The translations under genes were made by a program, and so were the position numbers. The notes under the pieces were generated by a model that did not search any database, was not told where the DNA came from, and saw nothing but the letters and a program-made list of their open reading frames with translations. Below are positions 18,183 through 26,343 of a stretch of DNA of 32,869 bases, piece after piece; positions within the stretch are counted from its first letter, which is position 1, and each line of letters begins with the position of its first letter. Source of the DNA: Bacteroidota bacterium (GTDB lineage: Bacteria > Bacteroidota > Bacteroidia > Bacteroidales > WCHB1-69); the NCBI GenBank assembly GCA_017860455.1, contig JAGDMF010000022.1, positions 1 to 32,869 on the forward strand. The letters are read 5' to 3'.

Positions 18183-19631
18183 ATGAAATTATTCAAAATC
18201 ACCATTTTCATCTTTTCAATTATTGCCATTTTAACGCTCATTTCTGCCATTTTTCCTGAAAATGGAATCAAAGTGGGTTCCTATACCTTTCAATTTCCTC
18301 AACCCGAAGAGATTTTAGTTCGAAACAAAGCTTCCGAATTTGACCCTGAAAAATTAATCGAAGAGCGGAAAATTAAAAAAATTGACTCTCTCCAGGATGA
18401 ATTAAGCGATACCCTCGACTACTTTATTGAAGCAATGGTGCACCCAACCAGTTTCTATTTACCTGATAATAATTATTCCTATTTTGATCCTTTTTTTAAA
18501 CAAGCTGAATCTGCCATCATTCGGAATCAAATTGTACGCGTTCTTCACTATGGTGACTCCCAAATAGAACTGGATCGTATCAGTTCCGATATCAGAACCT
18601 ATTTTCAAAAAGAGTATGGTGGTTCCGGTCCCGGGTTGCTTCCCCTTTTCCAATCCGTTCCAACTGCAACTATTAATCAAAATTATGTGGGCTCTTATAC
18701 CACCTACGGTTTATATGGAGATGGTCAAAGAAATAAAACCAGCGATTATGGATTAATGGCTAAAAGCTTTAAAATCAATGGAAATGGTAGTTTTTATGCT
18801 TTTAGCTCCAGCAATAGTAAATCAAAAAATTATAAAAATATTACCCTCCTGTTTTATAACGAAAACCTTACTAAAGCTTCCCTTAACCTCAATAAATCAA
18901 CCATTTCTTTCAAAAAAGAGATCAACTTACCAGGAATGCAAATGTTTAATTGGCAATTAGATACGGCCGTTAATAATTTTTCATTACAGATTAATGGAAA
19001 TCCTAATATCTACGGAATATTGGTTGATGGAAAATCGGGAGTCGCTGTAGATAATATTCCTATGAGAGGTGCCAGTGGAACCATGTTTACCCAAATGAAT
19101 CCACATATTTATAAGGAATTAGTTTACGGTATTCATGTTGGAATGATCATTTTACAATACGGGGGAAACTCTGTTCCAGGATTATATAATGAAAAAAGTG
19201 CCGATCTCTATGTGTCTCAATTAATTAAGCAAATCCAATATCTCAAAAAATTGTTTCCTGATATTCCGATTTTATTTATTGGACCTTCCGATATGGCAAC
19301 CCGCGTTAAAGGGGTTTTAACCACCTACCCTATTCTACCCTACTTGGTTGATAAATTAAAAAAAGAAGTTCCTGCTAATGGCGCAGCATTCTGGAATATG
19401 TACGAAGTGATGGGCGGTAAAAACTCAATGTTGGGATGGGTGAAAAAAGGCTGGGCAGGTAGTGATTATGTTCACTTTACGACTAAAGGAGCTAATGAAA
19501 TCGGTTCCATTTTGGTTCAGACTTTCAATACCATGCAAGACTTTTATGAATTACGTAAGCTTCACCCGGATGCACCATTTGTTGAAGTGTATCAAAAACA
19601 ATTGAAAAAACACACTCAATTACCTAAATAA
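18183..19631 (+). CDS. SGNH/GDSL-type protein, O-acylation accessory (first of pair)
   Basis: 482 aa with one N-terminal hydrophobic segment (MKLFKITIFIFSIIAILTLI), so probably anchored in the inner membrane with a periplasmic body. SGNH features: HYGDSQ with the putative nucleophile Ser126, a block-III-like LQYGGNS (about 325) in place of the usual GxND, and SDYVHFT with Asp428 and His431 in DxxH. Genes of this type encode periplasmic partners (AlgJ/AlgX- or PatB-like) that transfer acetyl groups to exopolysaccharide or peptidoglycan, with an MBOAT protein supplying the acyl group. It lies 14 bp after rpe and 2 bp before a second SGNH gene. The substrate cannot be told from sequence. Exact role is inferred from context. 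Confidence 0.8.
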   Translation: MKLFKITIFIFSIIAILTLISAIFPENGIKVGSYTFQFPQPEEILVRNKASEFDPEKLIEERKIKKIDSLQDELSDTLDYFIEAMVHPTSFYLPDNNYSYFDPFFKQAESAIIRNQIVRVLHYGDSQIELDRISSDIRTYFQKEYGGSGPGLLPLFQSVPTATINQNYVGSYTTYGLYGDGQRNKTSDYGLMAKSFKINGNGSFYAFSSSNSKSKNYKNITLLFYNENLTKASLNLNKSTISFKKEINLPGMQMFNWQLDTAVNNFSLQINGNPNIYGILVDGKSGVAVDNIPMRGASGTMFTQMNPHIYKELVYGIHVGMIILQYGGNSVPGLYNEKSADLYVSQLIKQIQYLKKLFPDIPILFIGPSDMATRVKGVLTTYPILPYLVDKLKKEVPANGAAFWNMYEVMGGKNSMLGWVKKGWAGSDYVHFTTKGANEIGSILVQTFNTMQDFYELRKLHPDAPFVEVYQKQLKKHTQLPK

Positions 19632-19633
19632 TC

Positions 19634-20914
19634 ATGCTCAAAAAAATACTCATCAGTACTATTCTGTTTTTATCGGTTTTGGATGGTTTTAATCAGTCAA
19701 ACGATTCACTAACCAGATATCCTTTTATCCAATATTCAGCTGATACTTTAGTTTATAATCCGGATCTGTCTAACTTGAACCACTTTTTTACCAAATATGA
19801 TTCGCTGCAAAAAACAGGTCTTGGAAAAATAAATATTATGCATATTGGTGGATCTCATGTACAAGCCGGCACTTTTCCACATACCATCAGACGTCAGATT
19901 TTATTAGATAATCCTGATCATATCGGTGAAAGAGGAATGATTTTCCCTTACTCTGCTGCTCCCAGATCCAATAACCCTTCCGATTATATCGTCAGAAGTA
20001 CAGGAACTTTTGAAATAATTAGAAATGTATTACCGGAGCATCCTGTTCCATTAGGAATAACCGGTGTTGCTGTTACTACTTCCGATTCTTCAGCTACACT
20101 AAAGATCATTTTTAAGGATTCTTTACTTCAATTTCTTACACAACGGATTATCTTATTGGGATACTCAGACTCTATTGACGTAATTCCTTCATTGATTGTT
20201 GATTCTATTGAGATTTTCCCAAAAAGTATTGATACTGTTTTACATAGATATACTTACGATGTAAAAAATGTTACCGATTCATTTTCAATTAAATTTAACA
20301 ATTTTCAAAACGAGACATTTGTTTTGAATGGTATCTTTTTGGAAAATGATCAACCGGGTATTACGTACCATTCGATTGGTGTTAATGGTGCAAGTGTTCC
20401 TGCCTATTTAAGATGTGCCCATTTTGCTCAGGATTTGGATTTAATCAATCCCGATCTTGTAATTTTCGGTATTGGAATCAATGATGCTTCTGGACCCAAT
20501 TTTAATCCTCTGGAATTTGAACAGAACTATTTATTGTTGATGAATGAGATTTTACAACACAACCCCAAATGTTCATTCATTTTTGTTTCAAATAATGATA
20601 GCTACTTTAAAACAAAAGTGAGATATAAAAGAAAAGGGAAATGGAGATCTAAAACAAAATGGGTAAATAATACCAACGGTAAAGAAGTGCAACAAGTGAT
20701 GTACATGTTGGCAGAAAAAACCAATAGTGCTGTTTTTGATCAATATGAAATCATGGGTGGTGAAAAATCGATGGCACTTTGGGAGAAAGCAGGATTAGCT
20801 CAAAAAGATAAGGTCCATTTTACGAAAAATGGGTATATTTTAATGGGAGATCTGTTTTATGTCGCATTTAACAACGCCTTTTTTAAATATAAAGAATCTC
20901 TAAAACAACAATAG
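19634..20914 (+). CDS. SGNH/GDSL-type protein, O-acylation accessory (second of pair)
   Basis: 426 aa with an N-terminal signal (MLKKILISTILFLSVLDGF), predicted periplasmic. SGNH motifs: HIGGSHVQAG with Ser74, GIGIND with Asn283 (block III), and KDKVHFT with Asp392 and His395 (DxxH). Here all catalytic blocks are closer to canonical than in the preceding paralogue, so this may be the active esterase or transferase of the pair. A basic stretch (RYKRKGKWRSKTKW, near residue 335) could bind an acidic polymer, which is speculation. It is tightly packed between its partners (2 bp upstream, 4 bp downstream), so co-translation is likely. Confidence 0.82.
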   Translation: MLKKILISTILFLSVLDGFNQSNDSLTRYPFIQYSADTLVYNPDLSNLNHFFTKYDSLQKTGLGKINIMHIGGSHVQAGTFPHTIRRQILLDNPDHIGERGMIFPYSAAPRSNNPSDYIVRSTGTFEIIRNVLPEHPVPLGITGVAVTTSDSSATLKIIFKDSLLQFLTQRIILLGYSDSIDVIPSLIVDSIEIFPKSIDTVLHRYTYDVKNVTDSFSIKFNNFQNETFVLNGIFLENDQPGITYHSIGVNGASVPAYLRCAHFAQDLDLINPDLVIFGIGINDASGPNFNPLEFEQNYLLLMNEILQHNPKCSFIFVSNNDSYFKTKVRYKRKGKWRSKTKWVNNTNGKEVQQVMYMLAEKTNSAVFDQYEIMGGEKSMALWEKAGLAQKDKVHFTKNGYILMGDLFYVAFNNAFFKYKESLKQQ

Positions 20915-20918
20915 AGCT

Positions 20919-22637
20919 ATGAACTGGAACCATATATCTTCTTTTTTCGGTACTCTGTTTTCATTTGATGATAAATATCCGTTGCTTTTTACCCAATTCT
21001 ATTTCTGGGCGTTTTTTGCGATCGTTTTTGCCGTTTTTGCATTAATAGGTAATAGAATTCAATTACGCAATGCATTTTTATTTTTTATGAGTATGTTGTT
21101 TTACTACAAAACTTCAGGACTCTTTTTAATATTACTTATTGTCACCACACTTATCTGTTATTATTCCGGTAAAAAAATTGATCAGGCAACGAAACAATCG
21201 ACTAAAAAATGGTTTTTAGTGTTTGGCGTAGTTGTGAATTTAGGAATATTAGCCTACTTTAAATATGCATACTTCTTTACGGAAGTGTATAACTCAATGT
21301 TTCATTCCGATTTAAAGGTTGTCAATTATATTGCTCAATGGACCAACAATGCCACACATTCCAACTATTTCGATGCGAGTAGAATCCTTTTACCTGTTGG
21401 GATCTCCTTTTATACATTTCAAAGCATCAGTTATGTTATAGATGTGTATCGAGGAAGATTAAAACATGTAACCAACTTTTTTGATTTTGGTTTCTTTGTG
21501 ACTTTCTTTCCACAATTGGTTGCCGGACCAATCGTCAGAGCAAATCAATTTATACCACAGTTATACAATAAGTTTCATTTAACCAAAAGACAATTTGGAT
21601 TTGCTTTATTCTGGATTTTGAATGGATTATTAAAGAAAATCATTTTAAGTGATTACATTGCTGTCAATTTTGTGGATCGTGTTTTTGATCATCCACTTTT
21701 ATTTACCTCTTTTGAGAATTTATTTGCACTTTTTGGATACTCTTTACAAGTATATGCCGATTTTTCAGGATACACAGATATCGCGATCGGTGTTGCCATG
21801 TTGATGGGTTTTTACTTACCTATCAACTTTGATTCTCCTTACAAAGCCACAAATCCGGGATCATTCTGGAGACGGTGGCACATCTCTTTATCCACCTGGT
21901 TGAAGGATTATTTGTATATTCCATTAGGAGGCAACCGAAAAGGAAAATTCAGAACCAATCTCAACCTCATGATTACCATGTTATTAGGAGGTTTATGGCA
22001 TGGAGCTAGTTGGAATTTCGTGATTTGGGGAGGATTAAACGGTTCAGGTATTTTAGTCTTTAAATGGTGGAAAAAACTCAAAAAGTATCAAAAAACGGTC
22101 TATACCGCCATATTATTTTTGATTTTCATCATACTTCAAACCAAATTCCAGCAACCTGCCTGGATGATAGGAGCAGTGTGGTCCGGAATCATATTTTTCG
22201 GAACACTCATAGATCACATCTACAATCTGATTTTCTCGCAAAAGCCTCTCAAATGGATCAATCGGGGCTGGTCAATATTTCTCACCTTTGTCTTTATCAC
22301 ATTTACCCGGTTATTTTTCAGATCCGGATCCAATTTAGATCCCGTTGAGGCCAACAGTGCCGCCTGGAACACCGCAAAAAATATGGTAAAGCAGATAGGT
22401 GGCAAATGGGATTTAAAGTTAATTCCTGAAATTATCAGCACATACAAATATGTAGTAATCCTATTTATCTTAGGGATGATAATCCACTGGTTACCTGCCA
22501 AATGGAAACAATGGTACCGCATCAATTTTGCCTTACTTCCTGTCTGGGCCATGGGCATCATTGTGGTAGTCGCCGTATTTATCGTTTACCAATTCATCAC
22601 CGCCGATTTACAACCGTTTATTTACTTCCAGTTTTAA
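20919..22637 (+). CDS. MBOAT family membrane O-acyltransferase (AlgI/PatA/DltB-like)
   Basis: 572-aa polytopic membrane protein with about ten or more hydrophobic segments. The MBOAT signatures are clear: RRWHISLSTWLKDYLYIPLG with His321, and GGLWHGASWNFVIWGG with the invariant catalytic-type His361, plus the upstream GISFYTFQSISYVIDVYRG and FFPQLVAGPIVRA typical of AlgI-like members. Such proteins pass an acyl group, usually acetyl from acetyl-CoA, across the inner membrane to a periplasmic SGNH partner. Two SGNH genes lie directly upstream, giving a complete O-acylation module for a surface polysaccharide or peptidoglycan. It is the last gene of the run; a TGGGTTT heptad array begins 3 bp after its stop. 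Confidence 0.93.
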   Translation: MNWNHISSFFGTLFSFDDKYPLLFTQFYFWAFFAIVFAVFALIGNRIQLRNAFLFFMSMLFYYKTSGLFLILLIVTTLICYYSGKKIDQATKQSTKKWFLVFGVVVNLGILAYFKYAYFFTEVYNSMFHSDLKVVNYIAQWTNNATHSNYFDASRILLPVGISFYTFQSISYVIDVYRGRLKHVTNFFDFGFFVTFFPQLVAGPIVRANQFIPQLYNKFHLTKRQFGFALFWILNGLLKKIILSDYIAVNFVDRVFDHPLLFTSFENLFALFGYSLQVYADFSGYTDIAIGVAMLMGFYLPINFDSPYKATNPGSFWRRWHISLSTWLKDYLYIPLGGNRKGKFRTNLNLMITMLLGGLWHGASWNFVIWGGLNGSGILVFKWWKKLKKYQKTVYTAILFLIFIILQTKFQQPAWMIGAVWSGIIFFGTLIDHIYNLIFSQKPLKWINRGWSIFLTFVFITFTRLFFRSGSNLDPVEANSAAWNTAKNMVKQIGGKWDLKLIPEIISTYKYVVILFILGMIIHWLPAKWKQWYRINFALLPVWAMGIIVVVAVFIVYQFITADLQPFIYFQF

Positions 22638-22640
22638 AAT

Positions 22641-22843
22641 TGGGTCTTGGGTTTTAGGTTTTGGGTTTTGGGTTTTGGGTTTTGGGTTTTGGGTCTTGGG
22701 TTTTAGGTTTTGGGTTTTGGGTCTTGGGTTTTAGGTTTTGGGTTTTGGGTTTTGGGTTTTAGGTTTTGGGTTTTGGGTTTTAGATATAAAAACCTTATAA
22801 CTAAAACCTTATAACTAAAACCTTATAACTAAAACCTAATATC
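22641..22843. repeat. TGGGTTT heptad array passing into TAAAACC/TTATAAC heptads
   Basis: Twenty consecutive heptads (TGGGTTT, TAGGTTT, TGGGTCT) run in unbroken phase from 22641 to 22780. They are followed, in the same phase, by TAGATAT, AAAAACC and alternating TTATAAC/TAAAACC units to 22843. TAAAACC is the reverse complement of GGTTTTA, so the second half mirrors the first. The plus strand carries sixteen GGG runs, mostly spaced by four bases, and could form G-quadruplexes. It starts 3 bp after the MBOAT stop codon. Confidence 0.9.
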
Positions 22844-22844
22844 T

Positions 22845-23033
22845 ATCTGGGCATTCCGGCACCACCCACCGCCCTATCCCACCCCGCTGCCGTCGGGCTC
22901 CGCCTTCAAGTCCGCAGTCGCAAGCCGTGTGTCTGCATGGTCGAAAAAGGAGCTCACAAGTTCGCTCTTTTTCTCCCTGCATCACATCGGCTTTCTCCTT
23001 TGCGGGCTTTCCCGGCTTCACCCTAATGCAGGG
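22845..23033 (-). repeat. GC-rich end-conserved element, copy 2
   Basis: Read on the minus strand it starts CCCTGCATTAGGGTGAAGCC and ends GCCGGAATGCCCA, the same ends as at 484-727 and 23788-23957. Base composition is far richer in GC than the flanking DNA. Inside, 22934-22953 and 22964-22981 form an imperfect hairpin of about 18 bp with a 10-nt loop. Short ORFs here are weak and not called. It may be a structured RNA or a small non-autonomous mobile element; neither is established. Confidence 0.5.
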
Positions 23034-23173
23034 AGTTGTCAGCTATCAGCTAACAGGTTTCAGTTTTTTGTATTATGTAAATTTTTCGTTAATTATTAAA
23101 ATATGGAACGTTGATAAAACGGATGCAATGCAAGAAGGTCCGCTGTCTGCAGACCGCCGTCTACTATCTTTCC

Positions 23174-23274
23174 AACCTCGAAGAAGTTGCATGTGAATAA
23201 CCGTATGCAAGCTTGCGCCGCTTACGGATGAATAAAATGCAGGCGATATCCACAACCCCGAATGGGGTTGCATT
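23174..23274. repeat. Three-hairpin intergenic element
   Basis: Two related units, CAACCTCGAAGAAGTTGCAT (23174-23193) and CAACCCCGAATGGGGTTGCAT without its last base (from 23253), flank a central hairpin. The second unit is a perfect 7-bp stem with loop GAAT (23253-23270). The central hairpin is CCGTA (23201-23205) with TACGG (23223-23227), enclosing the palindrome GCAAGCTTGC (23207-23216). The flanking GTGAATAA and ATGAATAA also correspond. The symmetry suggests a REP-like mobile or regulatory element; RAYT mobilisation is only a possibility. Confidence 0.6.
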
Positions 23275-23370
23275 CCTGAAACTCTCAGCGCTCCCTGCGA
23301 CCTCAGTGTGGAAAAAATTATGAGCATTCCGAGCATTCTGAGCATTCCGAGCAATCGACCCTCATTTTGC

Positions 23371-23476
23371 TATTCTAATAAATGGTTGGTGGCGATTTTT
23401 TTAAATAATTCTGTTATAAAGAAATATACAAAATGCTTATTTTACTAGGGATCTGTACCAATCATTTATCAGAATA
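23371..23476. repeat. IR106 inverted-repeat element, copy D
   Basis: 106 bp with ends TATTCTAATAAATGGTTGGT and ACCAATCATTTATCAGAATA. Its interior resembles copy E (shared ATTTTT near the left end and GGATCTGTACC before the right end), and both are preceded by TCATTTTGC. GAGCATTCC-type 9-nt repeats lie just upstream (about 23320-23356) and an ACTCCGTCG motif just downstream. Confidence 0.8.
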
Positions 23477-23582
23477 TGGTTTTTACTCCGTCGCATTTTG
23501 GATTTCCATGATTATCATACCTTTTCAATATTGATTTACATTTATCAGATATACAACTTTTTTTAAAAAATTATTTTTTTAC

Positions 23583-23658
23583 CAAATTATTTTACCTCAA
23601 AGGACACAATGATTTTAATCTCAGAGGACTCAATGAAAAATTACTTTTTGATCTGTGT
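23583..23658. repeat. Dispersed repeat DR75, intact copy
   Basis: CAAATTATTTTACC, then AAGGACAC, then AATCTCAGAGGACTCA, then GATCTGTGTG. It matches 32464-32538, where the second copy is cut by the group II intron. Here the sequence runs on past GATCTGTG with TG, showing the uninterrupted form. Confidence 0.75.
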
Positions 23659-23668
23659 GATAATGAAT

Positions 23669-23790
23669 GAATAATGAATAATGAATAATGAATAATGAAT
23701 AATGAATAATGAATAATTGAGTAAAACGGATTTCGTGGAACGTTTAACGTCGAACTTCTCCCGTCACCAGTCTCCCGTCTCCAGTCGCTG
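23669..23790. repeat. Composite heptad cassette, copy 1
   Basis: Seven GAATAAT units (23669-23717) are followed by a roughly 17-bp link containing GGATTTC. From 23735 in-phase heptads follow: GTGGAAC, GTTTAAC, GTCGAAC, TTCTCCC, GTCACCA, GTCTCCC, GTCTCCA, GTCGCTG. The same order of blocks recurs at 30210-30317. GTCGAAC and GTTTAAC are reverse complements of the units opening the array at 17097. Confidence 0.8.
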
Positions 23791-23957
23791 CATTAGGGCG
23801 GAGGCCAAATACCCCGCAAGTTGAGTTGCTTAGGGGATGACGGATCGGGCAGAGCGACTTTGGGAGCTACTGCCCGGCCGATCAGACCCTGGCAGCGAAA
23901 CGAGGAGTATGGGCCGGAGACCGACGGCGAGCTTGCGAGCCGGAATGCCCAAAAAAG
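23788..23957 (+). repeat. GC-rich end-conserved element, copy 3
   Basis: It begins GCTGCATTAGGGCGGAGGCC and ends GAGCCGGAATGCCCAAAAAA, sharing both ends with copies at 484 and 22845 (minus). The interior has strong stems: GGGCAG (23847-23852) with CTGCCC (23870-23875) extended by AGC/GCT, and a CGGC/GCCG stem near the right end after GGCCGGAGACCGAC, a phrase also found at about 639-652. No coding sequence. Possible structured RNA or non-autonomous element. Confidence 0.5.
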
Positions 23958-24068
23958 GTTTAATGTTTAAAGGTTTAAAGGTTTAAAGGATTTTCAACTT
24001 TCAACTTTAAACAGCGAACCGTTCAACCTTTCAACACCACTTACCTGTTACCTCTTACCTGTTACCTT
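23958..24068. repeat. Mixed short-period array before the rnr 3' end
   Basis: GGTTTAA-type 7/8-nt units are followed by in-phase heptads: CAACTTT twice, several diverged units, then CCTGTTA, CCTCTTA, CCTGTTA. The tract runs to within a few bases of the rnr stop codon (minus strand) at 24074. No standard terminator for rnr is seen here. Confidence 0.65.
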
Positions 24069-24073
24069 ATCGC

Positions 24074-26215
24074 TTAGGCCATTGAAAACGTCATCATCTT
24101 TTTCATCAGATCTACTTCCATCACTTTTACTTTGATGGTGTCTCCAAAACGGATGTTATTGCCGTTGTGTAGTCCGATTAAAGTGTAATTGTCTTCATCT
24201 ATGTAGTAGAAATCATCGGTGAAGCTTTTCATTGGAATCAACCCTTCACATTTGGATTCTTTTAATTCGGCAAAAACACCCCATTTGGCAATTCCACTTA
24301 CTGTCGCTTCAAAAACTTGCCCCACTTTATCTGCCAGATATTCAGCTTGTTTGTATTTTACGGATGCACGCTCTGCTTCGGTAGCTTTTTGCTCCATCAT
24401 GGAACAGTGCTTACAATACTCATCGTATTCACTCTGTTTCACAGAGGGTTGCTGATGTAAATAGGCTTCTAAAAGTCTGTGTACCATCAAATCCGGATAC
24501 CTTCTGATTGGGGAAGTGAAATGGGTATAGTAAGGAAATGCCAAACCATAATGGCCAATATTTTCGGTGGAATAGATCGCTCTGGCCATCATTCGGATGG
24601 AGAGTTGTCCTAAAAGATTGTACTCATTTTTGTCTTTTGCTTGTGAAAACATCTGATTCAAAGAGTCTGTAAATTGCTTTCTACTGCCTGATTTGAGTTC
24701 AAATCCCAGCTTGGATACAAAACTTTTGAATTGTTCCACTTTATCGTTAATCGGCTCATCATGGATCCGATATATAAAAGTTTTTGGCTCCCTGTTTTTG
24801 GGAGATTTTTTACCAATCTTTTCGGCAACTTTTTTATTGGCCAGCAACATCATCTCTTCAATCAGAAAGTTAGCTTCTCTCTGAACTTTAAGATAAACAC
24901 CTATAGGCTTACTGTTTTCATCCAGTTTAAAGCGCACCTCTTCTGTATCAAAATTGATCGCATGATTATCAAACCGCTCTTTTCTTAATTGTTGAGAAAG
25001 TTGATGTATTTGGAGAATTACATCAGCAAATTCACCTTCTCCTGTTTCTATAACTGCTTGTGCTTCATCATAATCGAACCTTTTATCGGAATGAATCACG
25101 GTGCGGCCAAACCATTCATGATGCACTTTAGCCTCATCATCCAAATCAAAAACAGCACTATAACACAGTTTATCTTCGTGTGGACGAAGGGAACAAAGAT
25201 TATTGGAAAGTTTTTCCGGCAACATAGGGATGGTTCTATCCACCAAATACACGGAAGTTCCTCTTAAATAAGCTTCTTTGTCGATAATACTATTGGGCTT
25301 TACGTAATGGGAAACATCCGCGATGTGAACCCCTACCCTATGCAATCCGCCCGGTAATTTTTCGTATGAGATTGCATCATCAAAATCTTTAGCATCTGTT
25401 GGGTCTATAGTAAAAGTTACTACAGATCTGAAATCTCTTCTTTTTAAAATCTCTTCATCTGAAATAAGAAAACTGATAGCATTAGCCTCATATTCAACCT
25501 CTTCCGGAAATGCCAATGGAAAGTCAAATTCCGCAAGGATAGAGTTCATTTCCACTTCATTATCTCCCGGTTTTCCTAAAATGTGGATCACTTTTCCGAT
25601 AGGATTTCGTGTTCCGGCTTCCCAGTCAACAATCGTAACAACCACTTTTTGACCCGATTTTGCACCGTTAAGCAATCTTCCGGGAATTAGGATATCTCTT
25701 CTAAATGCAAGATTATCAGCTAGAAAAAAAGCTAGTCCGCGATTAATCTGAACGGTTCCCACCATCTGTTTTTGGCTTCTTTCGATCACTTCCACCACTT
25801 GACCTTCCGGTTTTCGGTTTTGTCTAACAGGAAAGACCAAAACTTTGACGATATCAGAATGTAATGCGTTACTCAAATTGGCTTCAGCAATAAAAATGTC
25901 ATCATCATCTGGTTTATCAGTGACCACAAATGCGGTTCCGGAACGGTTGATCTGGATTTTTCCAATTACAAAATTTTTGCCGGTTGACTCTTTGGATAAA
26001 TATTTCGGATTAATTTTATACTTACCTCTGGCTACAGCAATAACAATCTTAGCATCTAAAAAACTGAAAATGATTTTTTGAATAATATCTTTACCCTTCT
26101 TATCAAAAACACCCACTTTAGCAGCTATTTGCTTGTAATTAAGTGATTCTTTACTATTTACTGATAATGCTTCAATAATTTTATTACCTAAATTTGAGTT
26201 TTTAGTATCTTTCAT
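24074..26215 (-). CDS. rnr: Ribonuclease R
   Basis: Processive 3'-5' exoribonuclease of the RNase II/R family, cytosolic, degrading structured RNA. 713 aa, near the family norm. In order: an N-terminal helix-turn-helix (about 10-75), cold-shock OB folds (about 80-220), the RNB catalytic domain (about 255-590) with TIDPTDAKDFDDAIS carrying the metal-binding aspartates (near residue 270) and HFTSPIRRYPDLMVHRLL, and a C-terminal S1 domain (about 630-712). The start MKDTKNSN at 26215 leaves a short leader. No frameshift or missing motif. Heptad DNA replaces an obvious terminator downstream. Confidence 0.96.
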   Translation of the reverse strand: MKDTKNSNLGNKIIEALSVNSKESLNYKQIAAKVGVFDKKGKDIIQKIIFSFLDAKIVIAVARGKYKINPKYLSKESTGKNFVIGKIQINRSGTAFVVTDKPDDDDIFIAEANLSNALHSDIVKVLVFPVRQNRKPEGQVVEVIERSQKQMVGTVQINRGLAFFLADNLAFRRDILIPGRLLNGAKSGQKVVVTIVDWEAGTRNPIGKVIHILGKPGDNEVEMNSILAEFDFPLAFPEEVEYEANAISFLISDEEILKRRDFRSVVTFTIDPTDAKDFDDAISYEKLPGGLHRVGVHIADVSHYVKPNSIIDKEAYLRGTSVYLVDRTIPMLPEKLSNNLCSLRPHEDKLCYSAVFDLDDEAKVHHEWFGRTVIHSDKRFDYDEAQAVIETGEGEFADVILQIHQLSQQLRKERFDNHAINFDTEEVRFKLDENSKPIGVYLKVQREANFLIEEMMLLANKKVAEKIGKKSPKNREPKTFIYRIHDEPINDKVEQFKSFVSKLGFELKSGSRKQFTDSLNQMFSQAKDKNEYNLLGQLSIRMMARAIYSTENIGHYGLAFPYYTHFTSPIRRYPDLMVHRLLEAYLHQQPSVKQSEYDEYCKHCSMMEQKATEAERASVKYKQAEYLADKVGQVFEATVSGIAKWGVFAELKESKCEGLIPMKSFTDDFYYIDEDNYTLIGLHNGNNIRFGDTIKVKVMEVDLMKKMMTFSMA

Positions 26216-26235
26216 TGTGTTATATTTTAGTTTTA

Positions 26236-26264
26236 CAAAGATGCACTATTTTTTTGAATTACAA
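26236..26264 (-). promoter_or_regulatory. Candidate rnr promoter
   Basis: On the minus strand TTG (26262-26264), an 18-bp spacer, then CATCTTTG (26236-26243), one base off the TAnnTTTG -7 consensus, about 21 bp before the ATG. Confidence 0.4.
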
Positions 26265-26290
26265 CATCAGCTGTTACCTTTTTTTATAAA

Positions 26291-26321
26291 AAAAAGACTA
26301 CCCTTTTGAGGTAGTCTTTTT
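26291..26321 (-). terminator. Intrinsic terminator of the FKBP gene
   Basis: Stem AAAAAGACTACC (26291-26302) with GGTAGTCTTTTT (26310-26321) and a 7-nt loop. It lies just after the FKBP stop on the minus strand and upstream of rnr, so it separates the two genes. Confidence 0.88.
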
Positions 26322-26343
26322 TGAAATTATTGAGATAAAATAA

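Noticed and set aside
22641-22780. Telomere or linear-chromosome end
   Set aside because: The array is internal, flanked by ordinary genes on both sides, and its units vary like the other heptad arrays here.
22836-23354. Small ORFs in the GC-rich intergenic region (61, 89 and 93 codons)
   Set aside because: They overlap each other on both strands, coincide with repeat elements and hairpins, and show no protein-like pattern.
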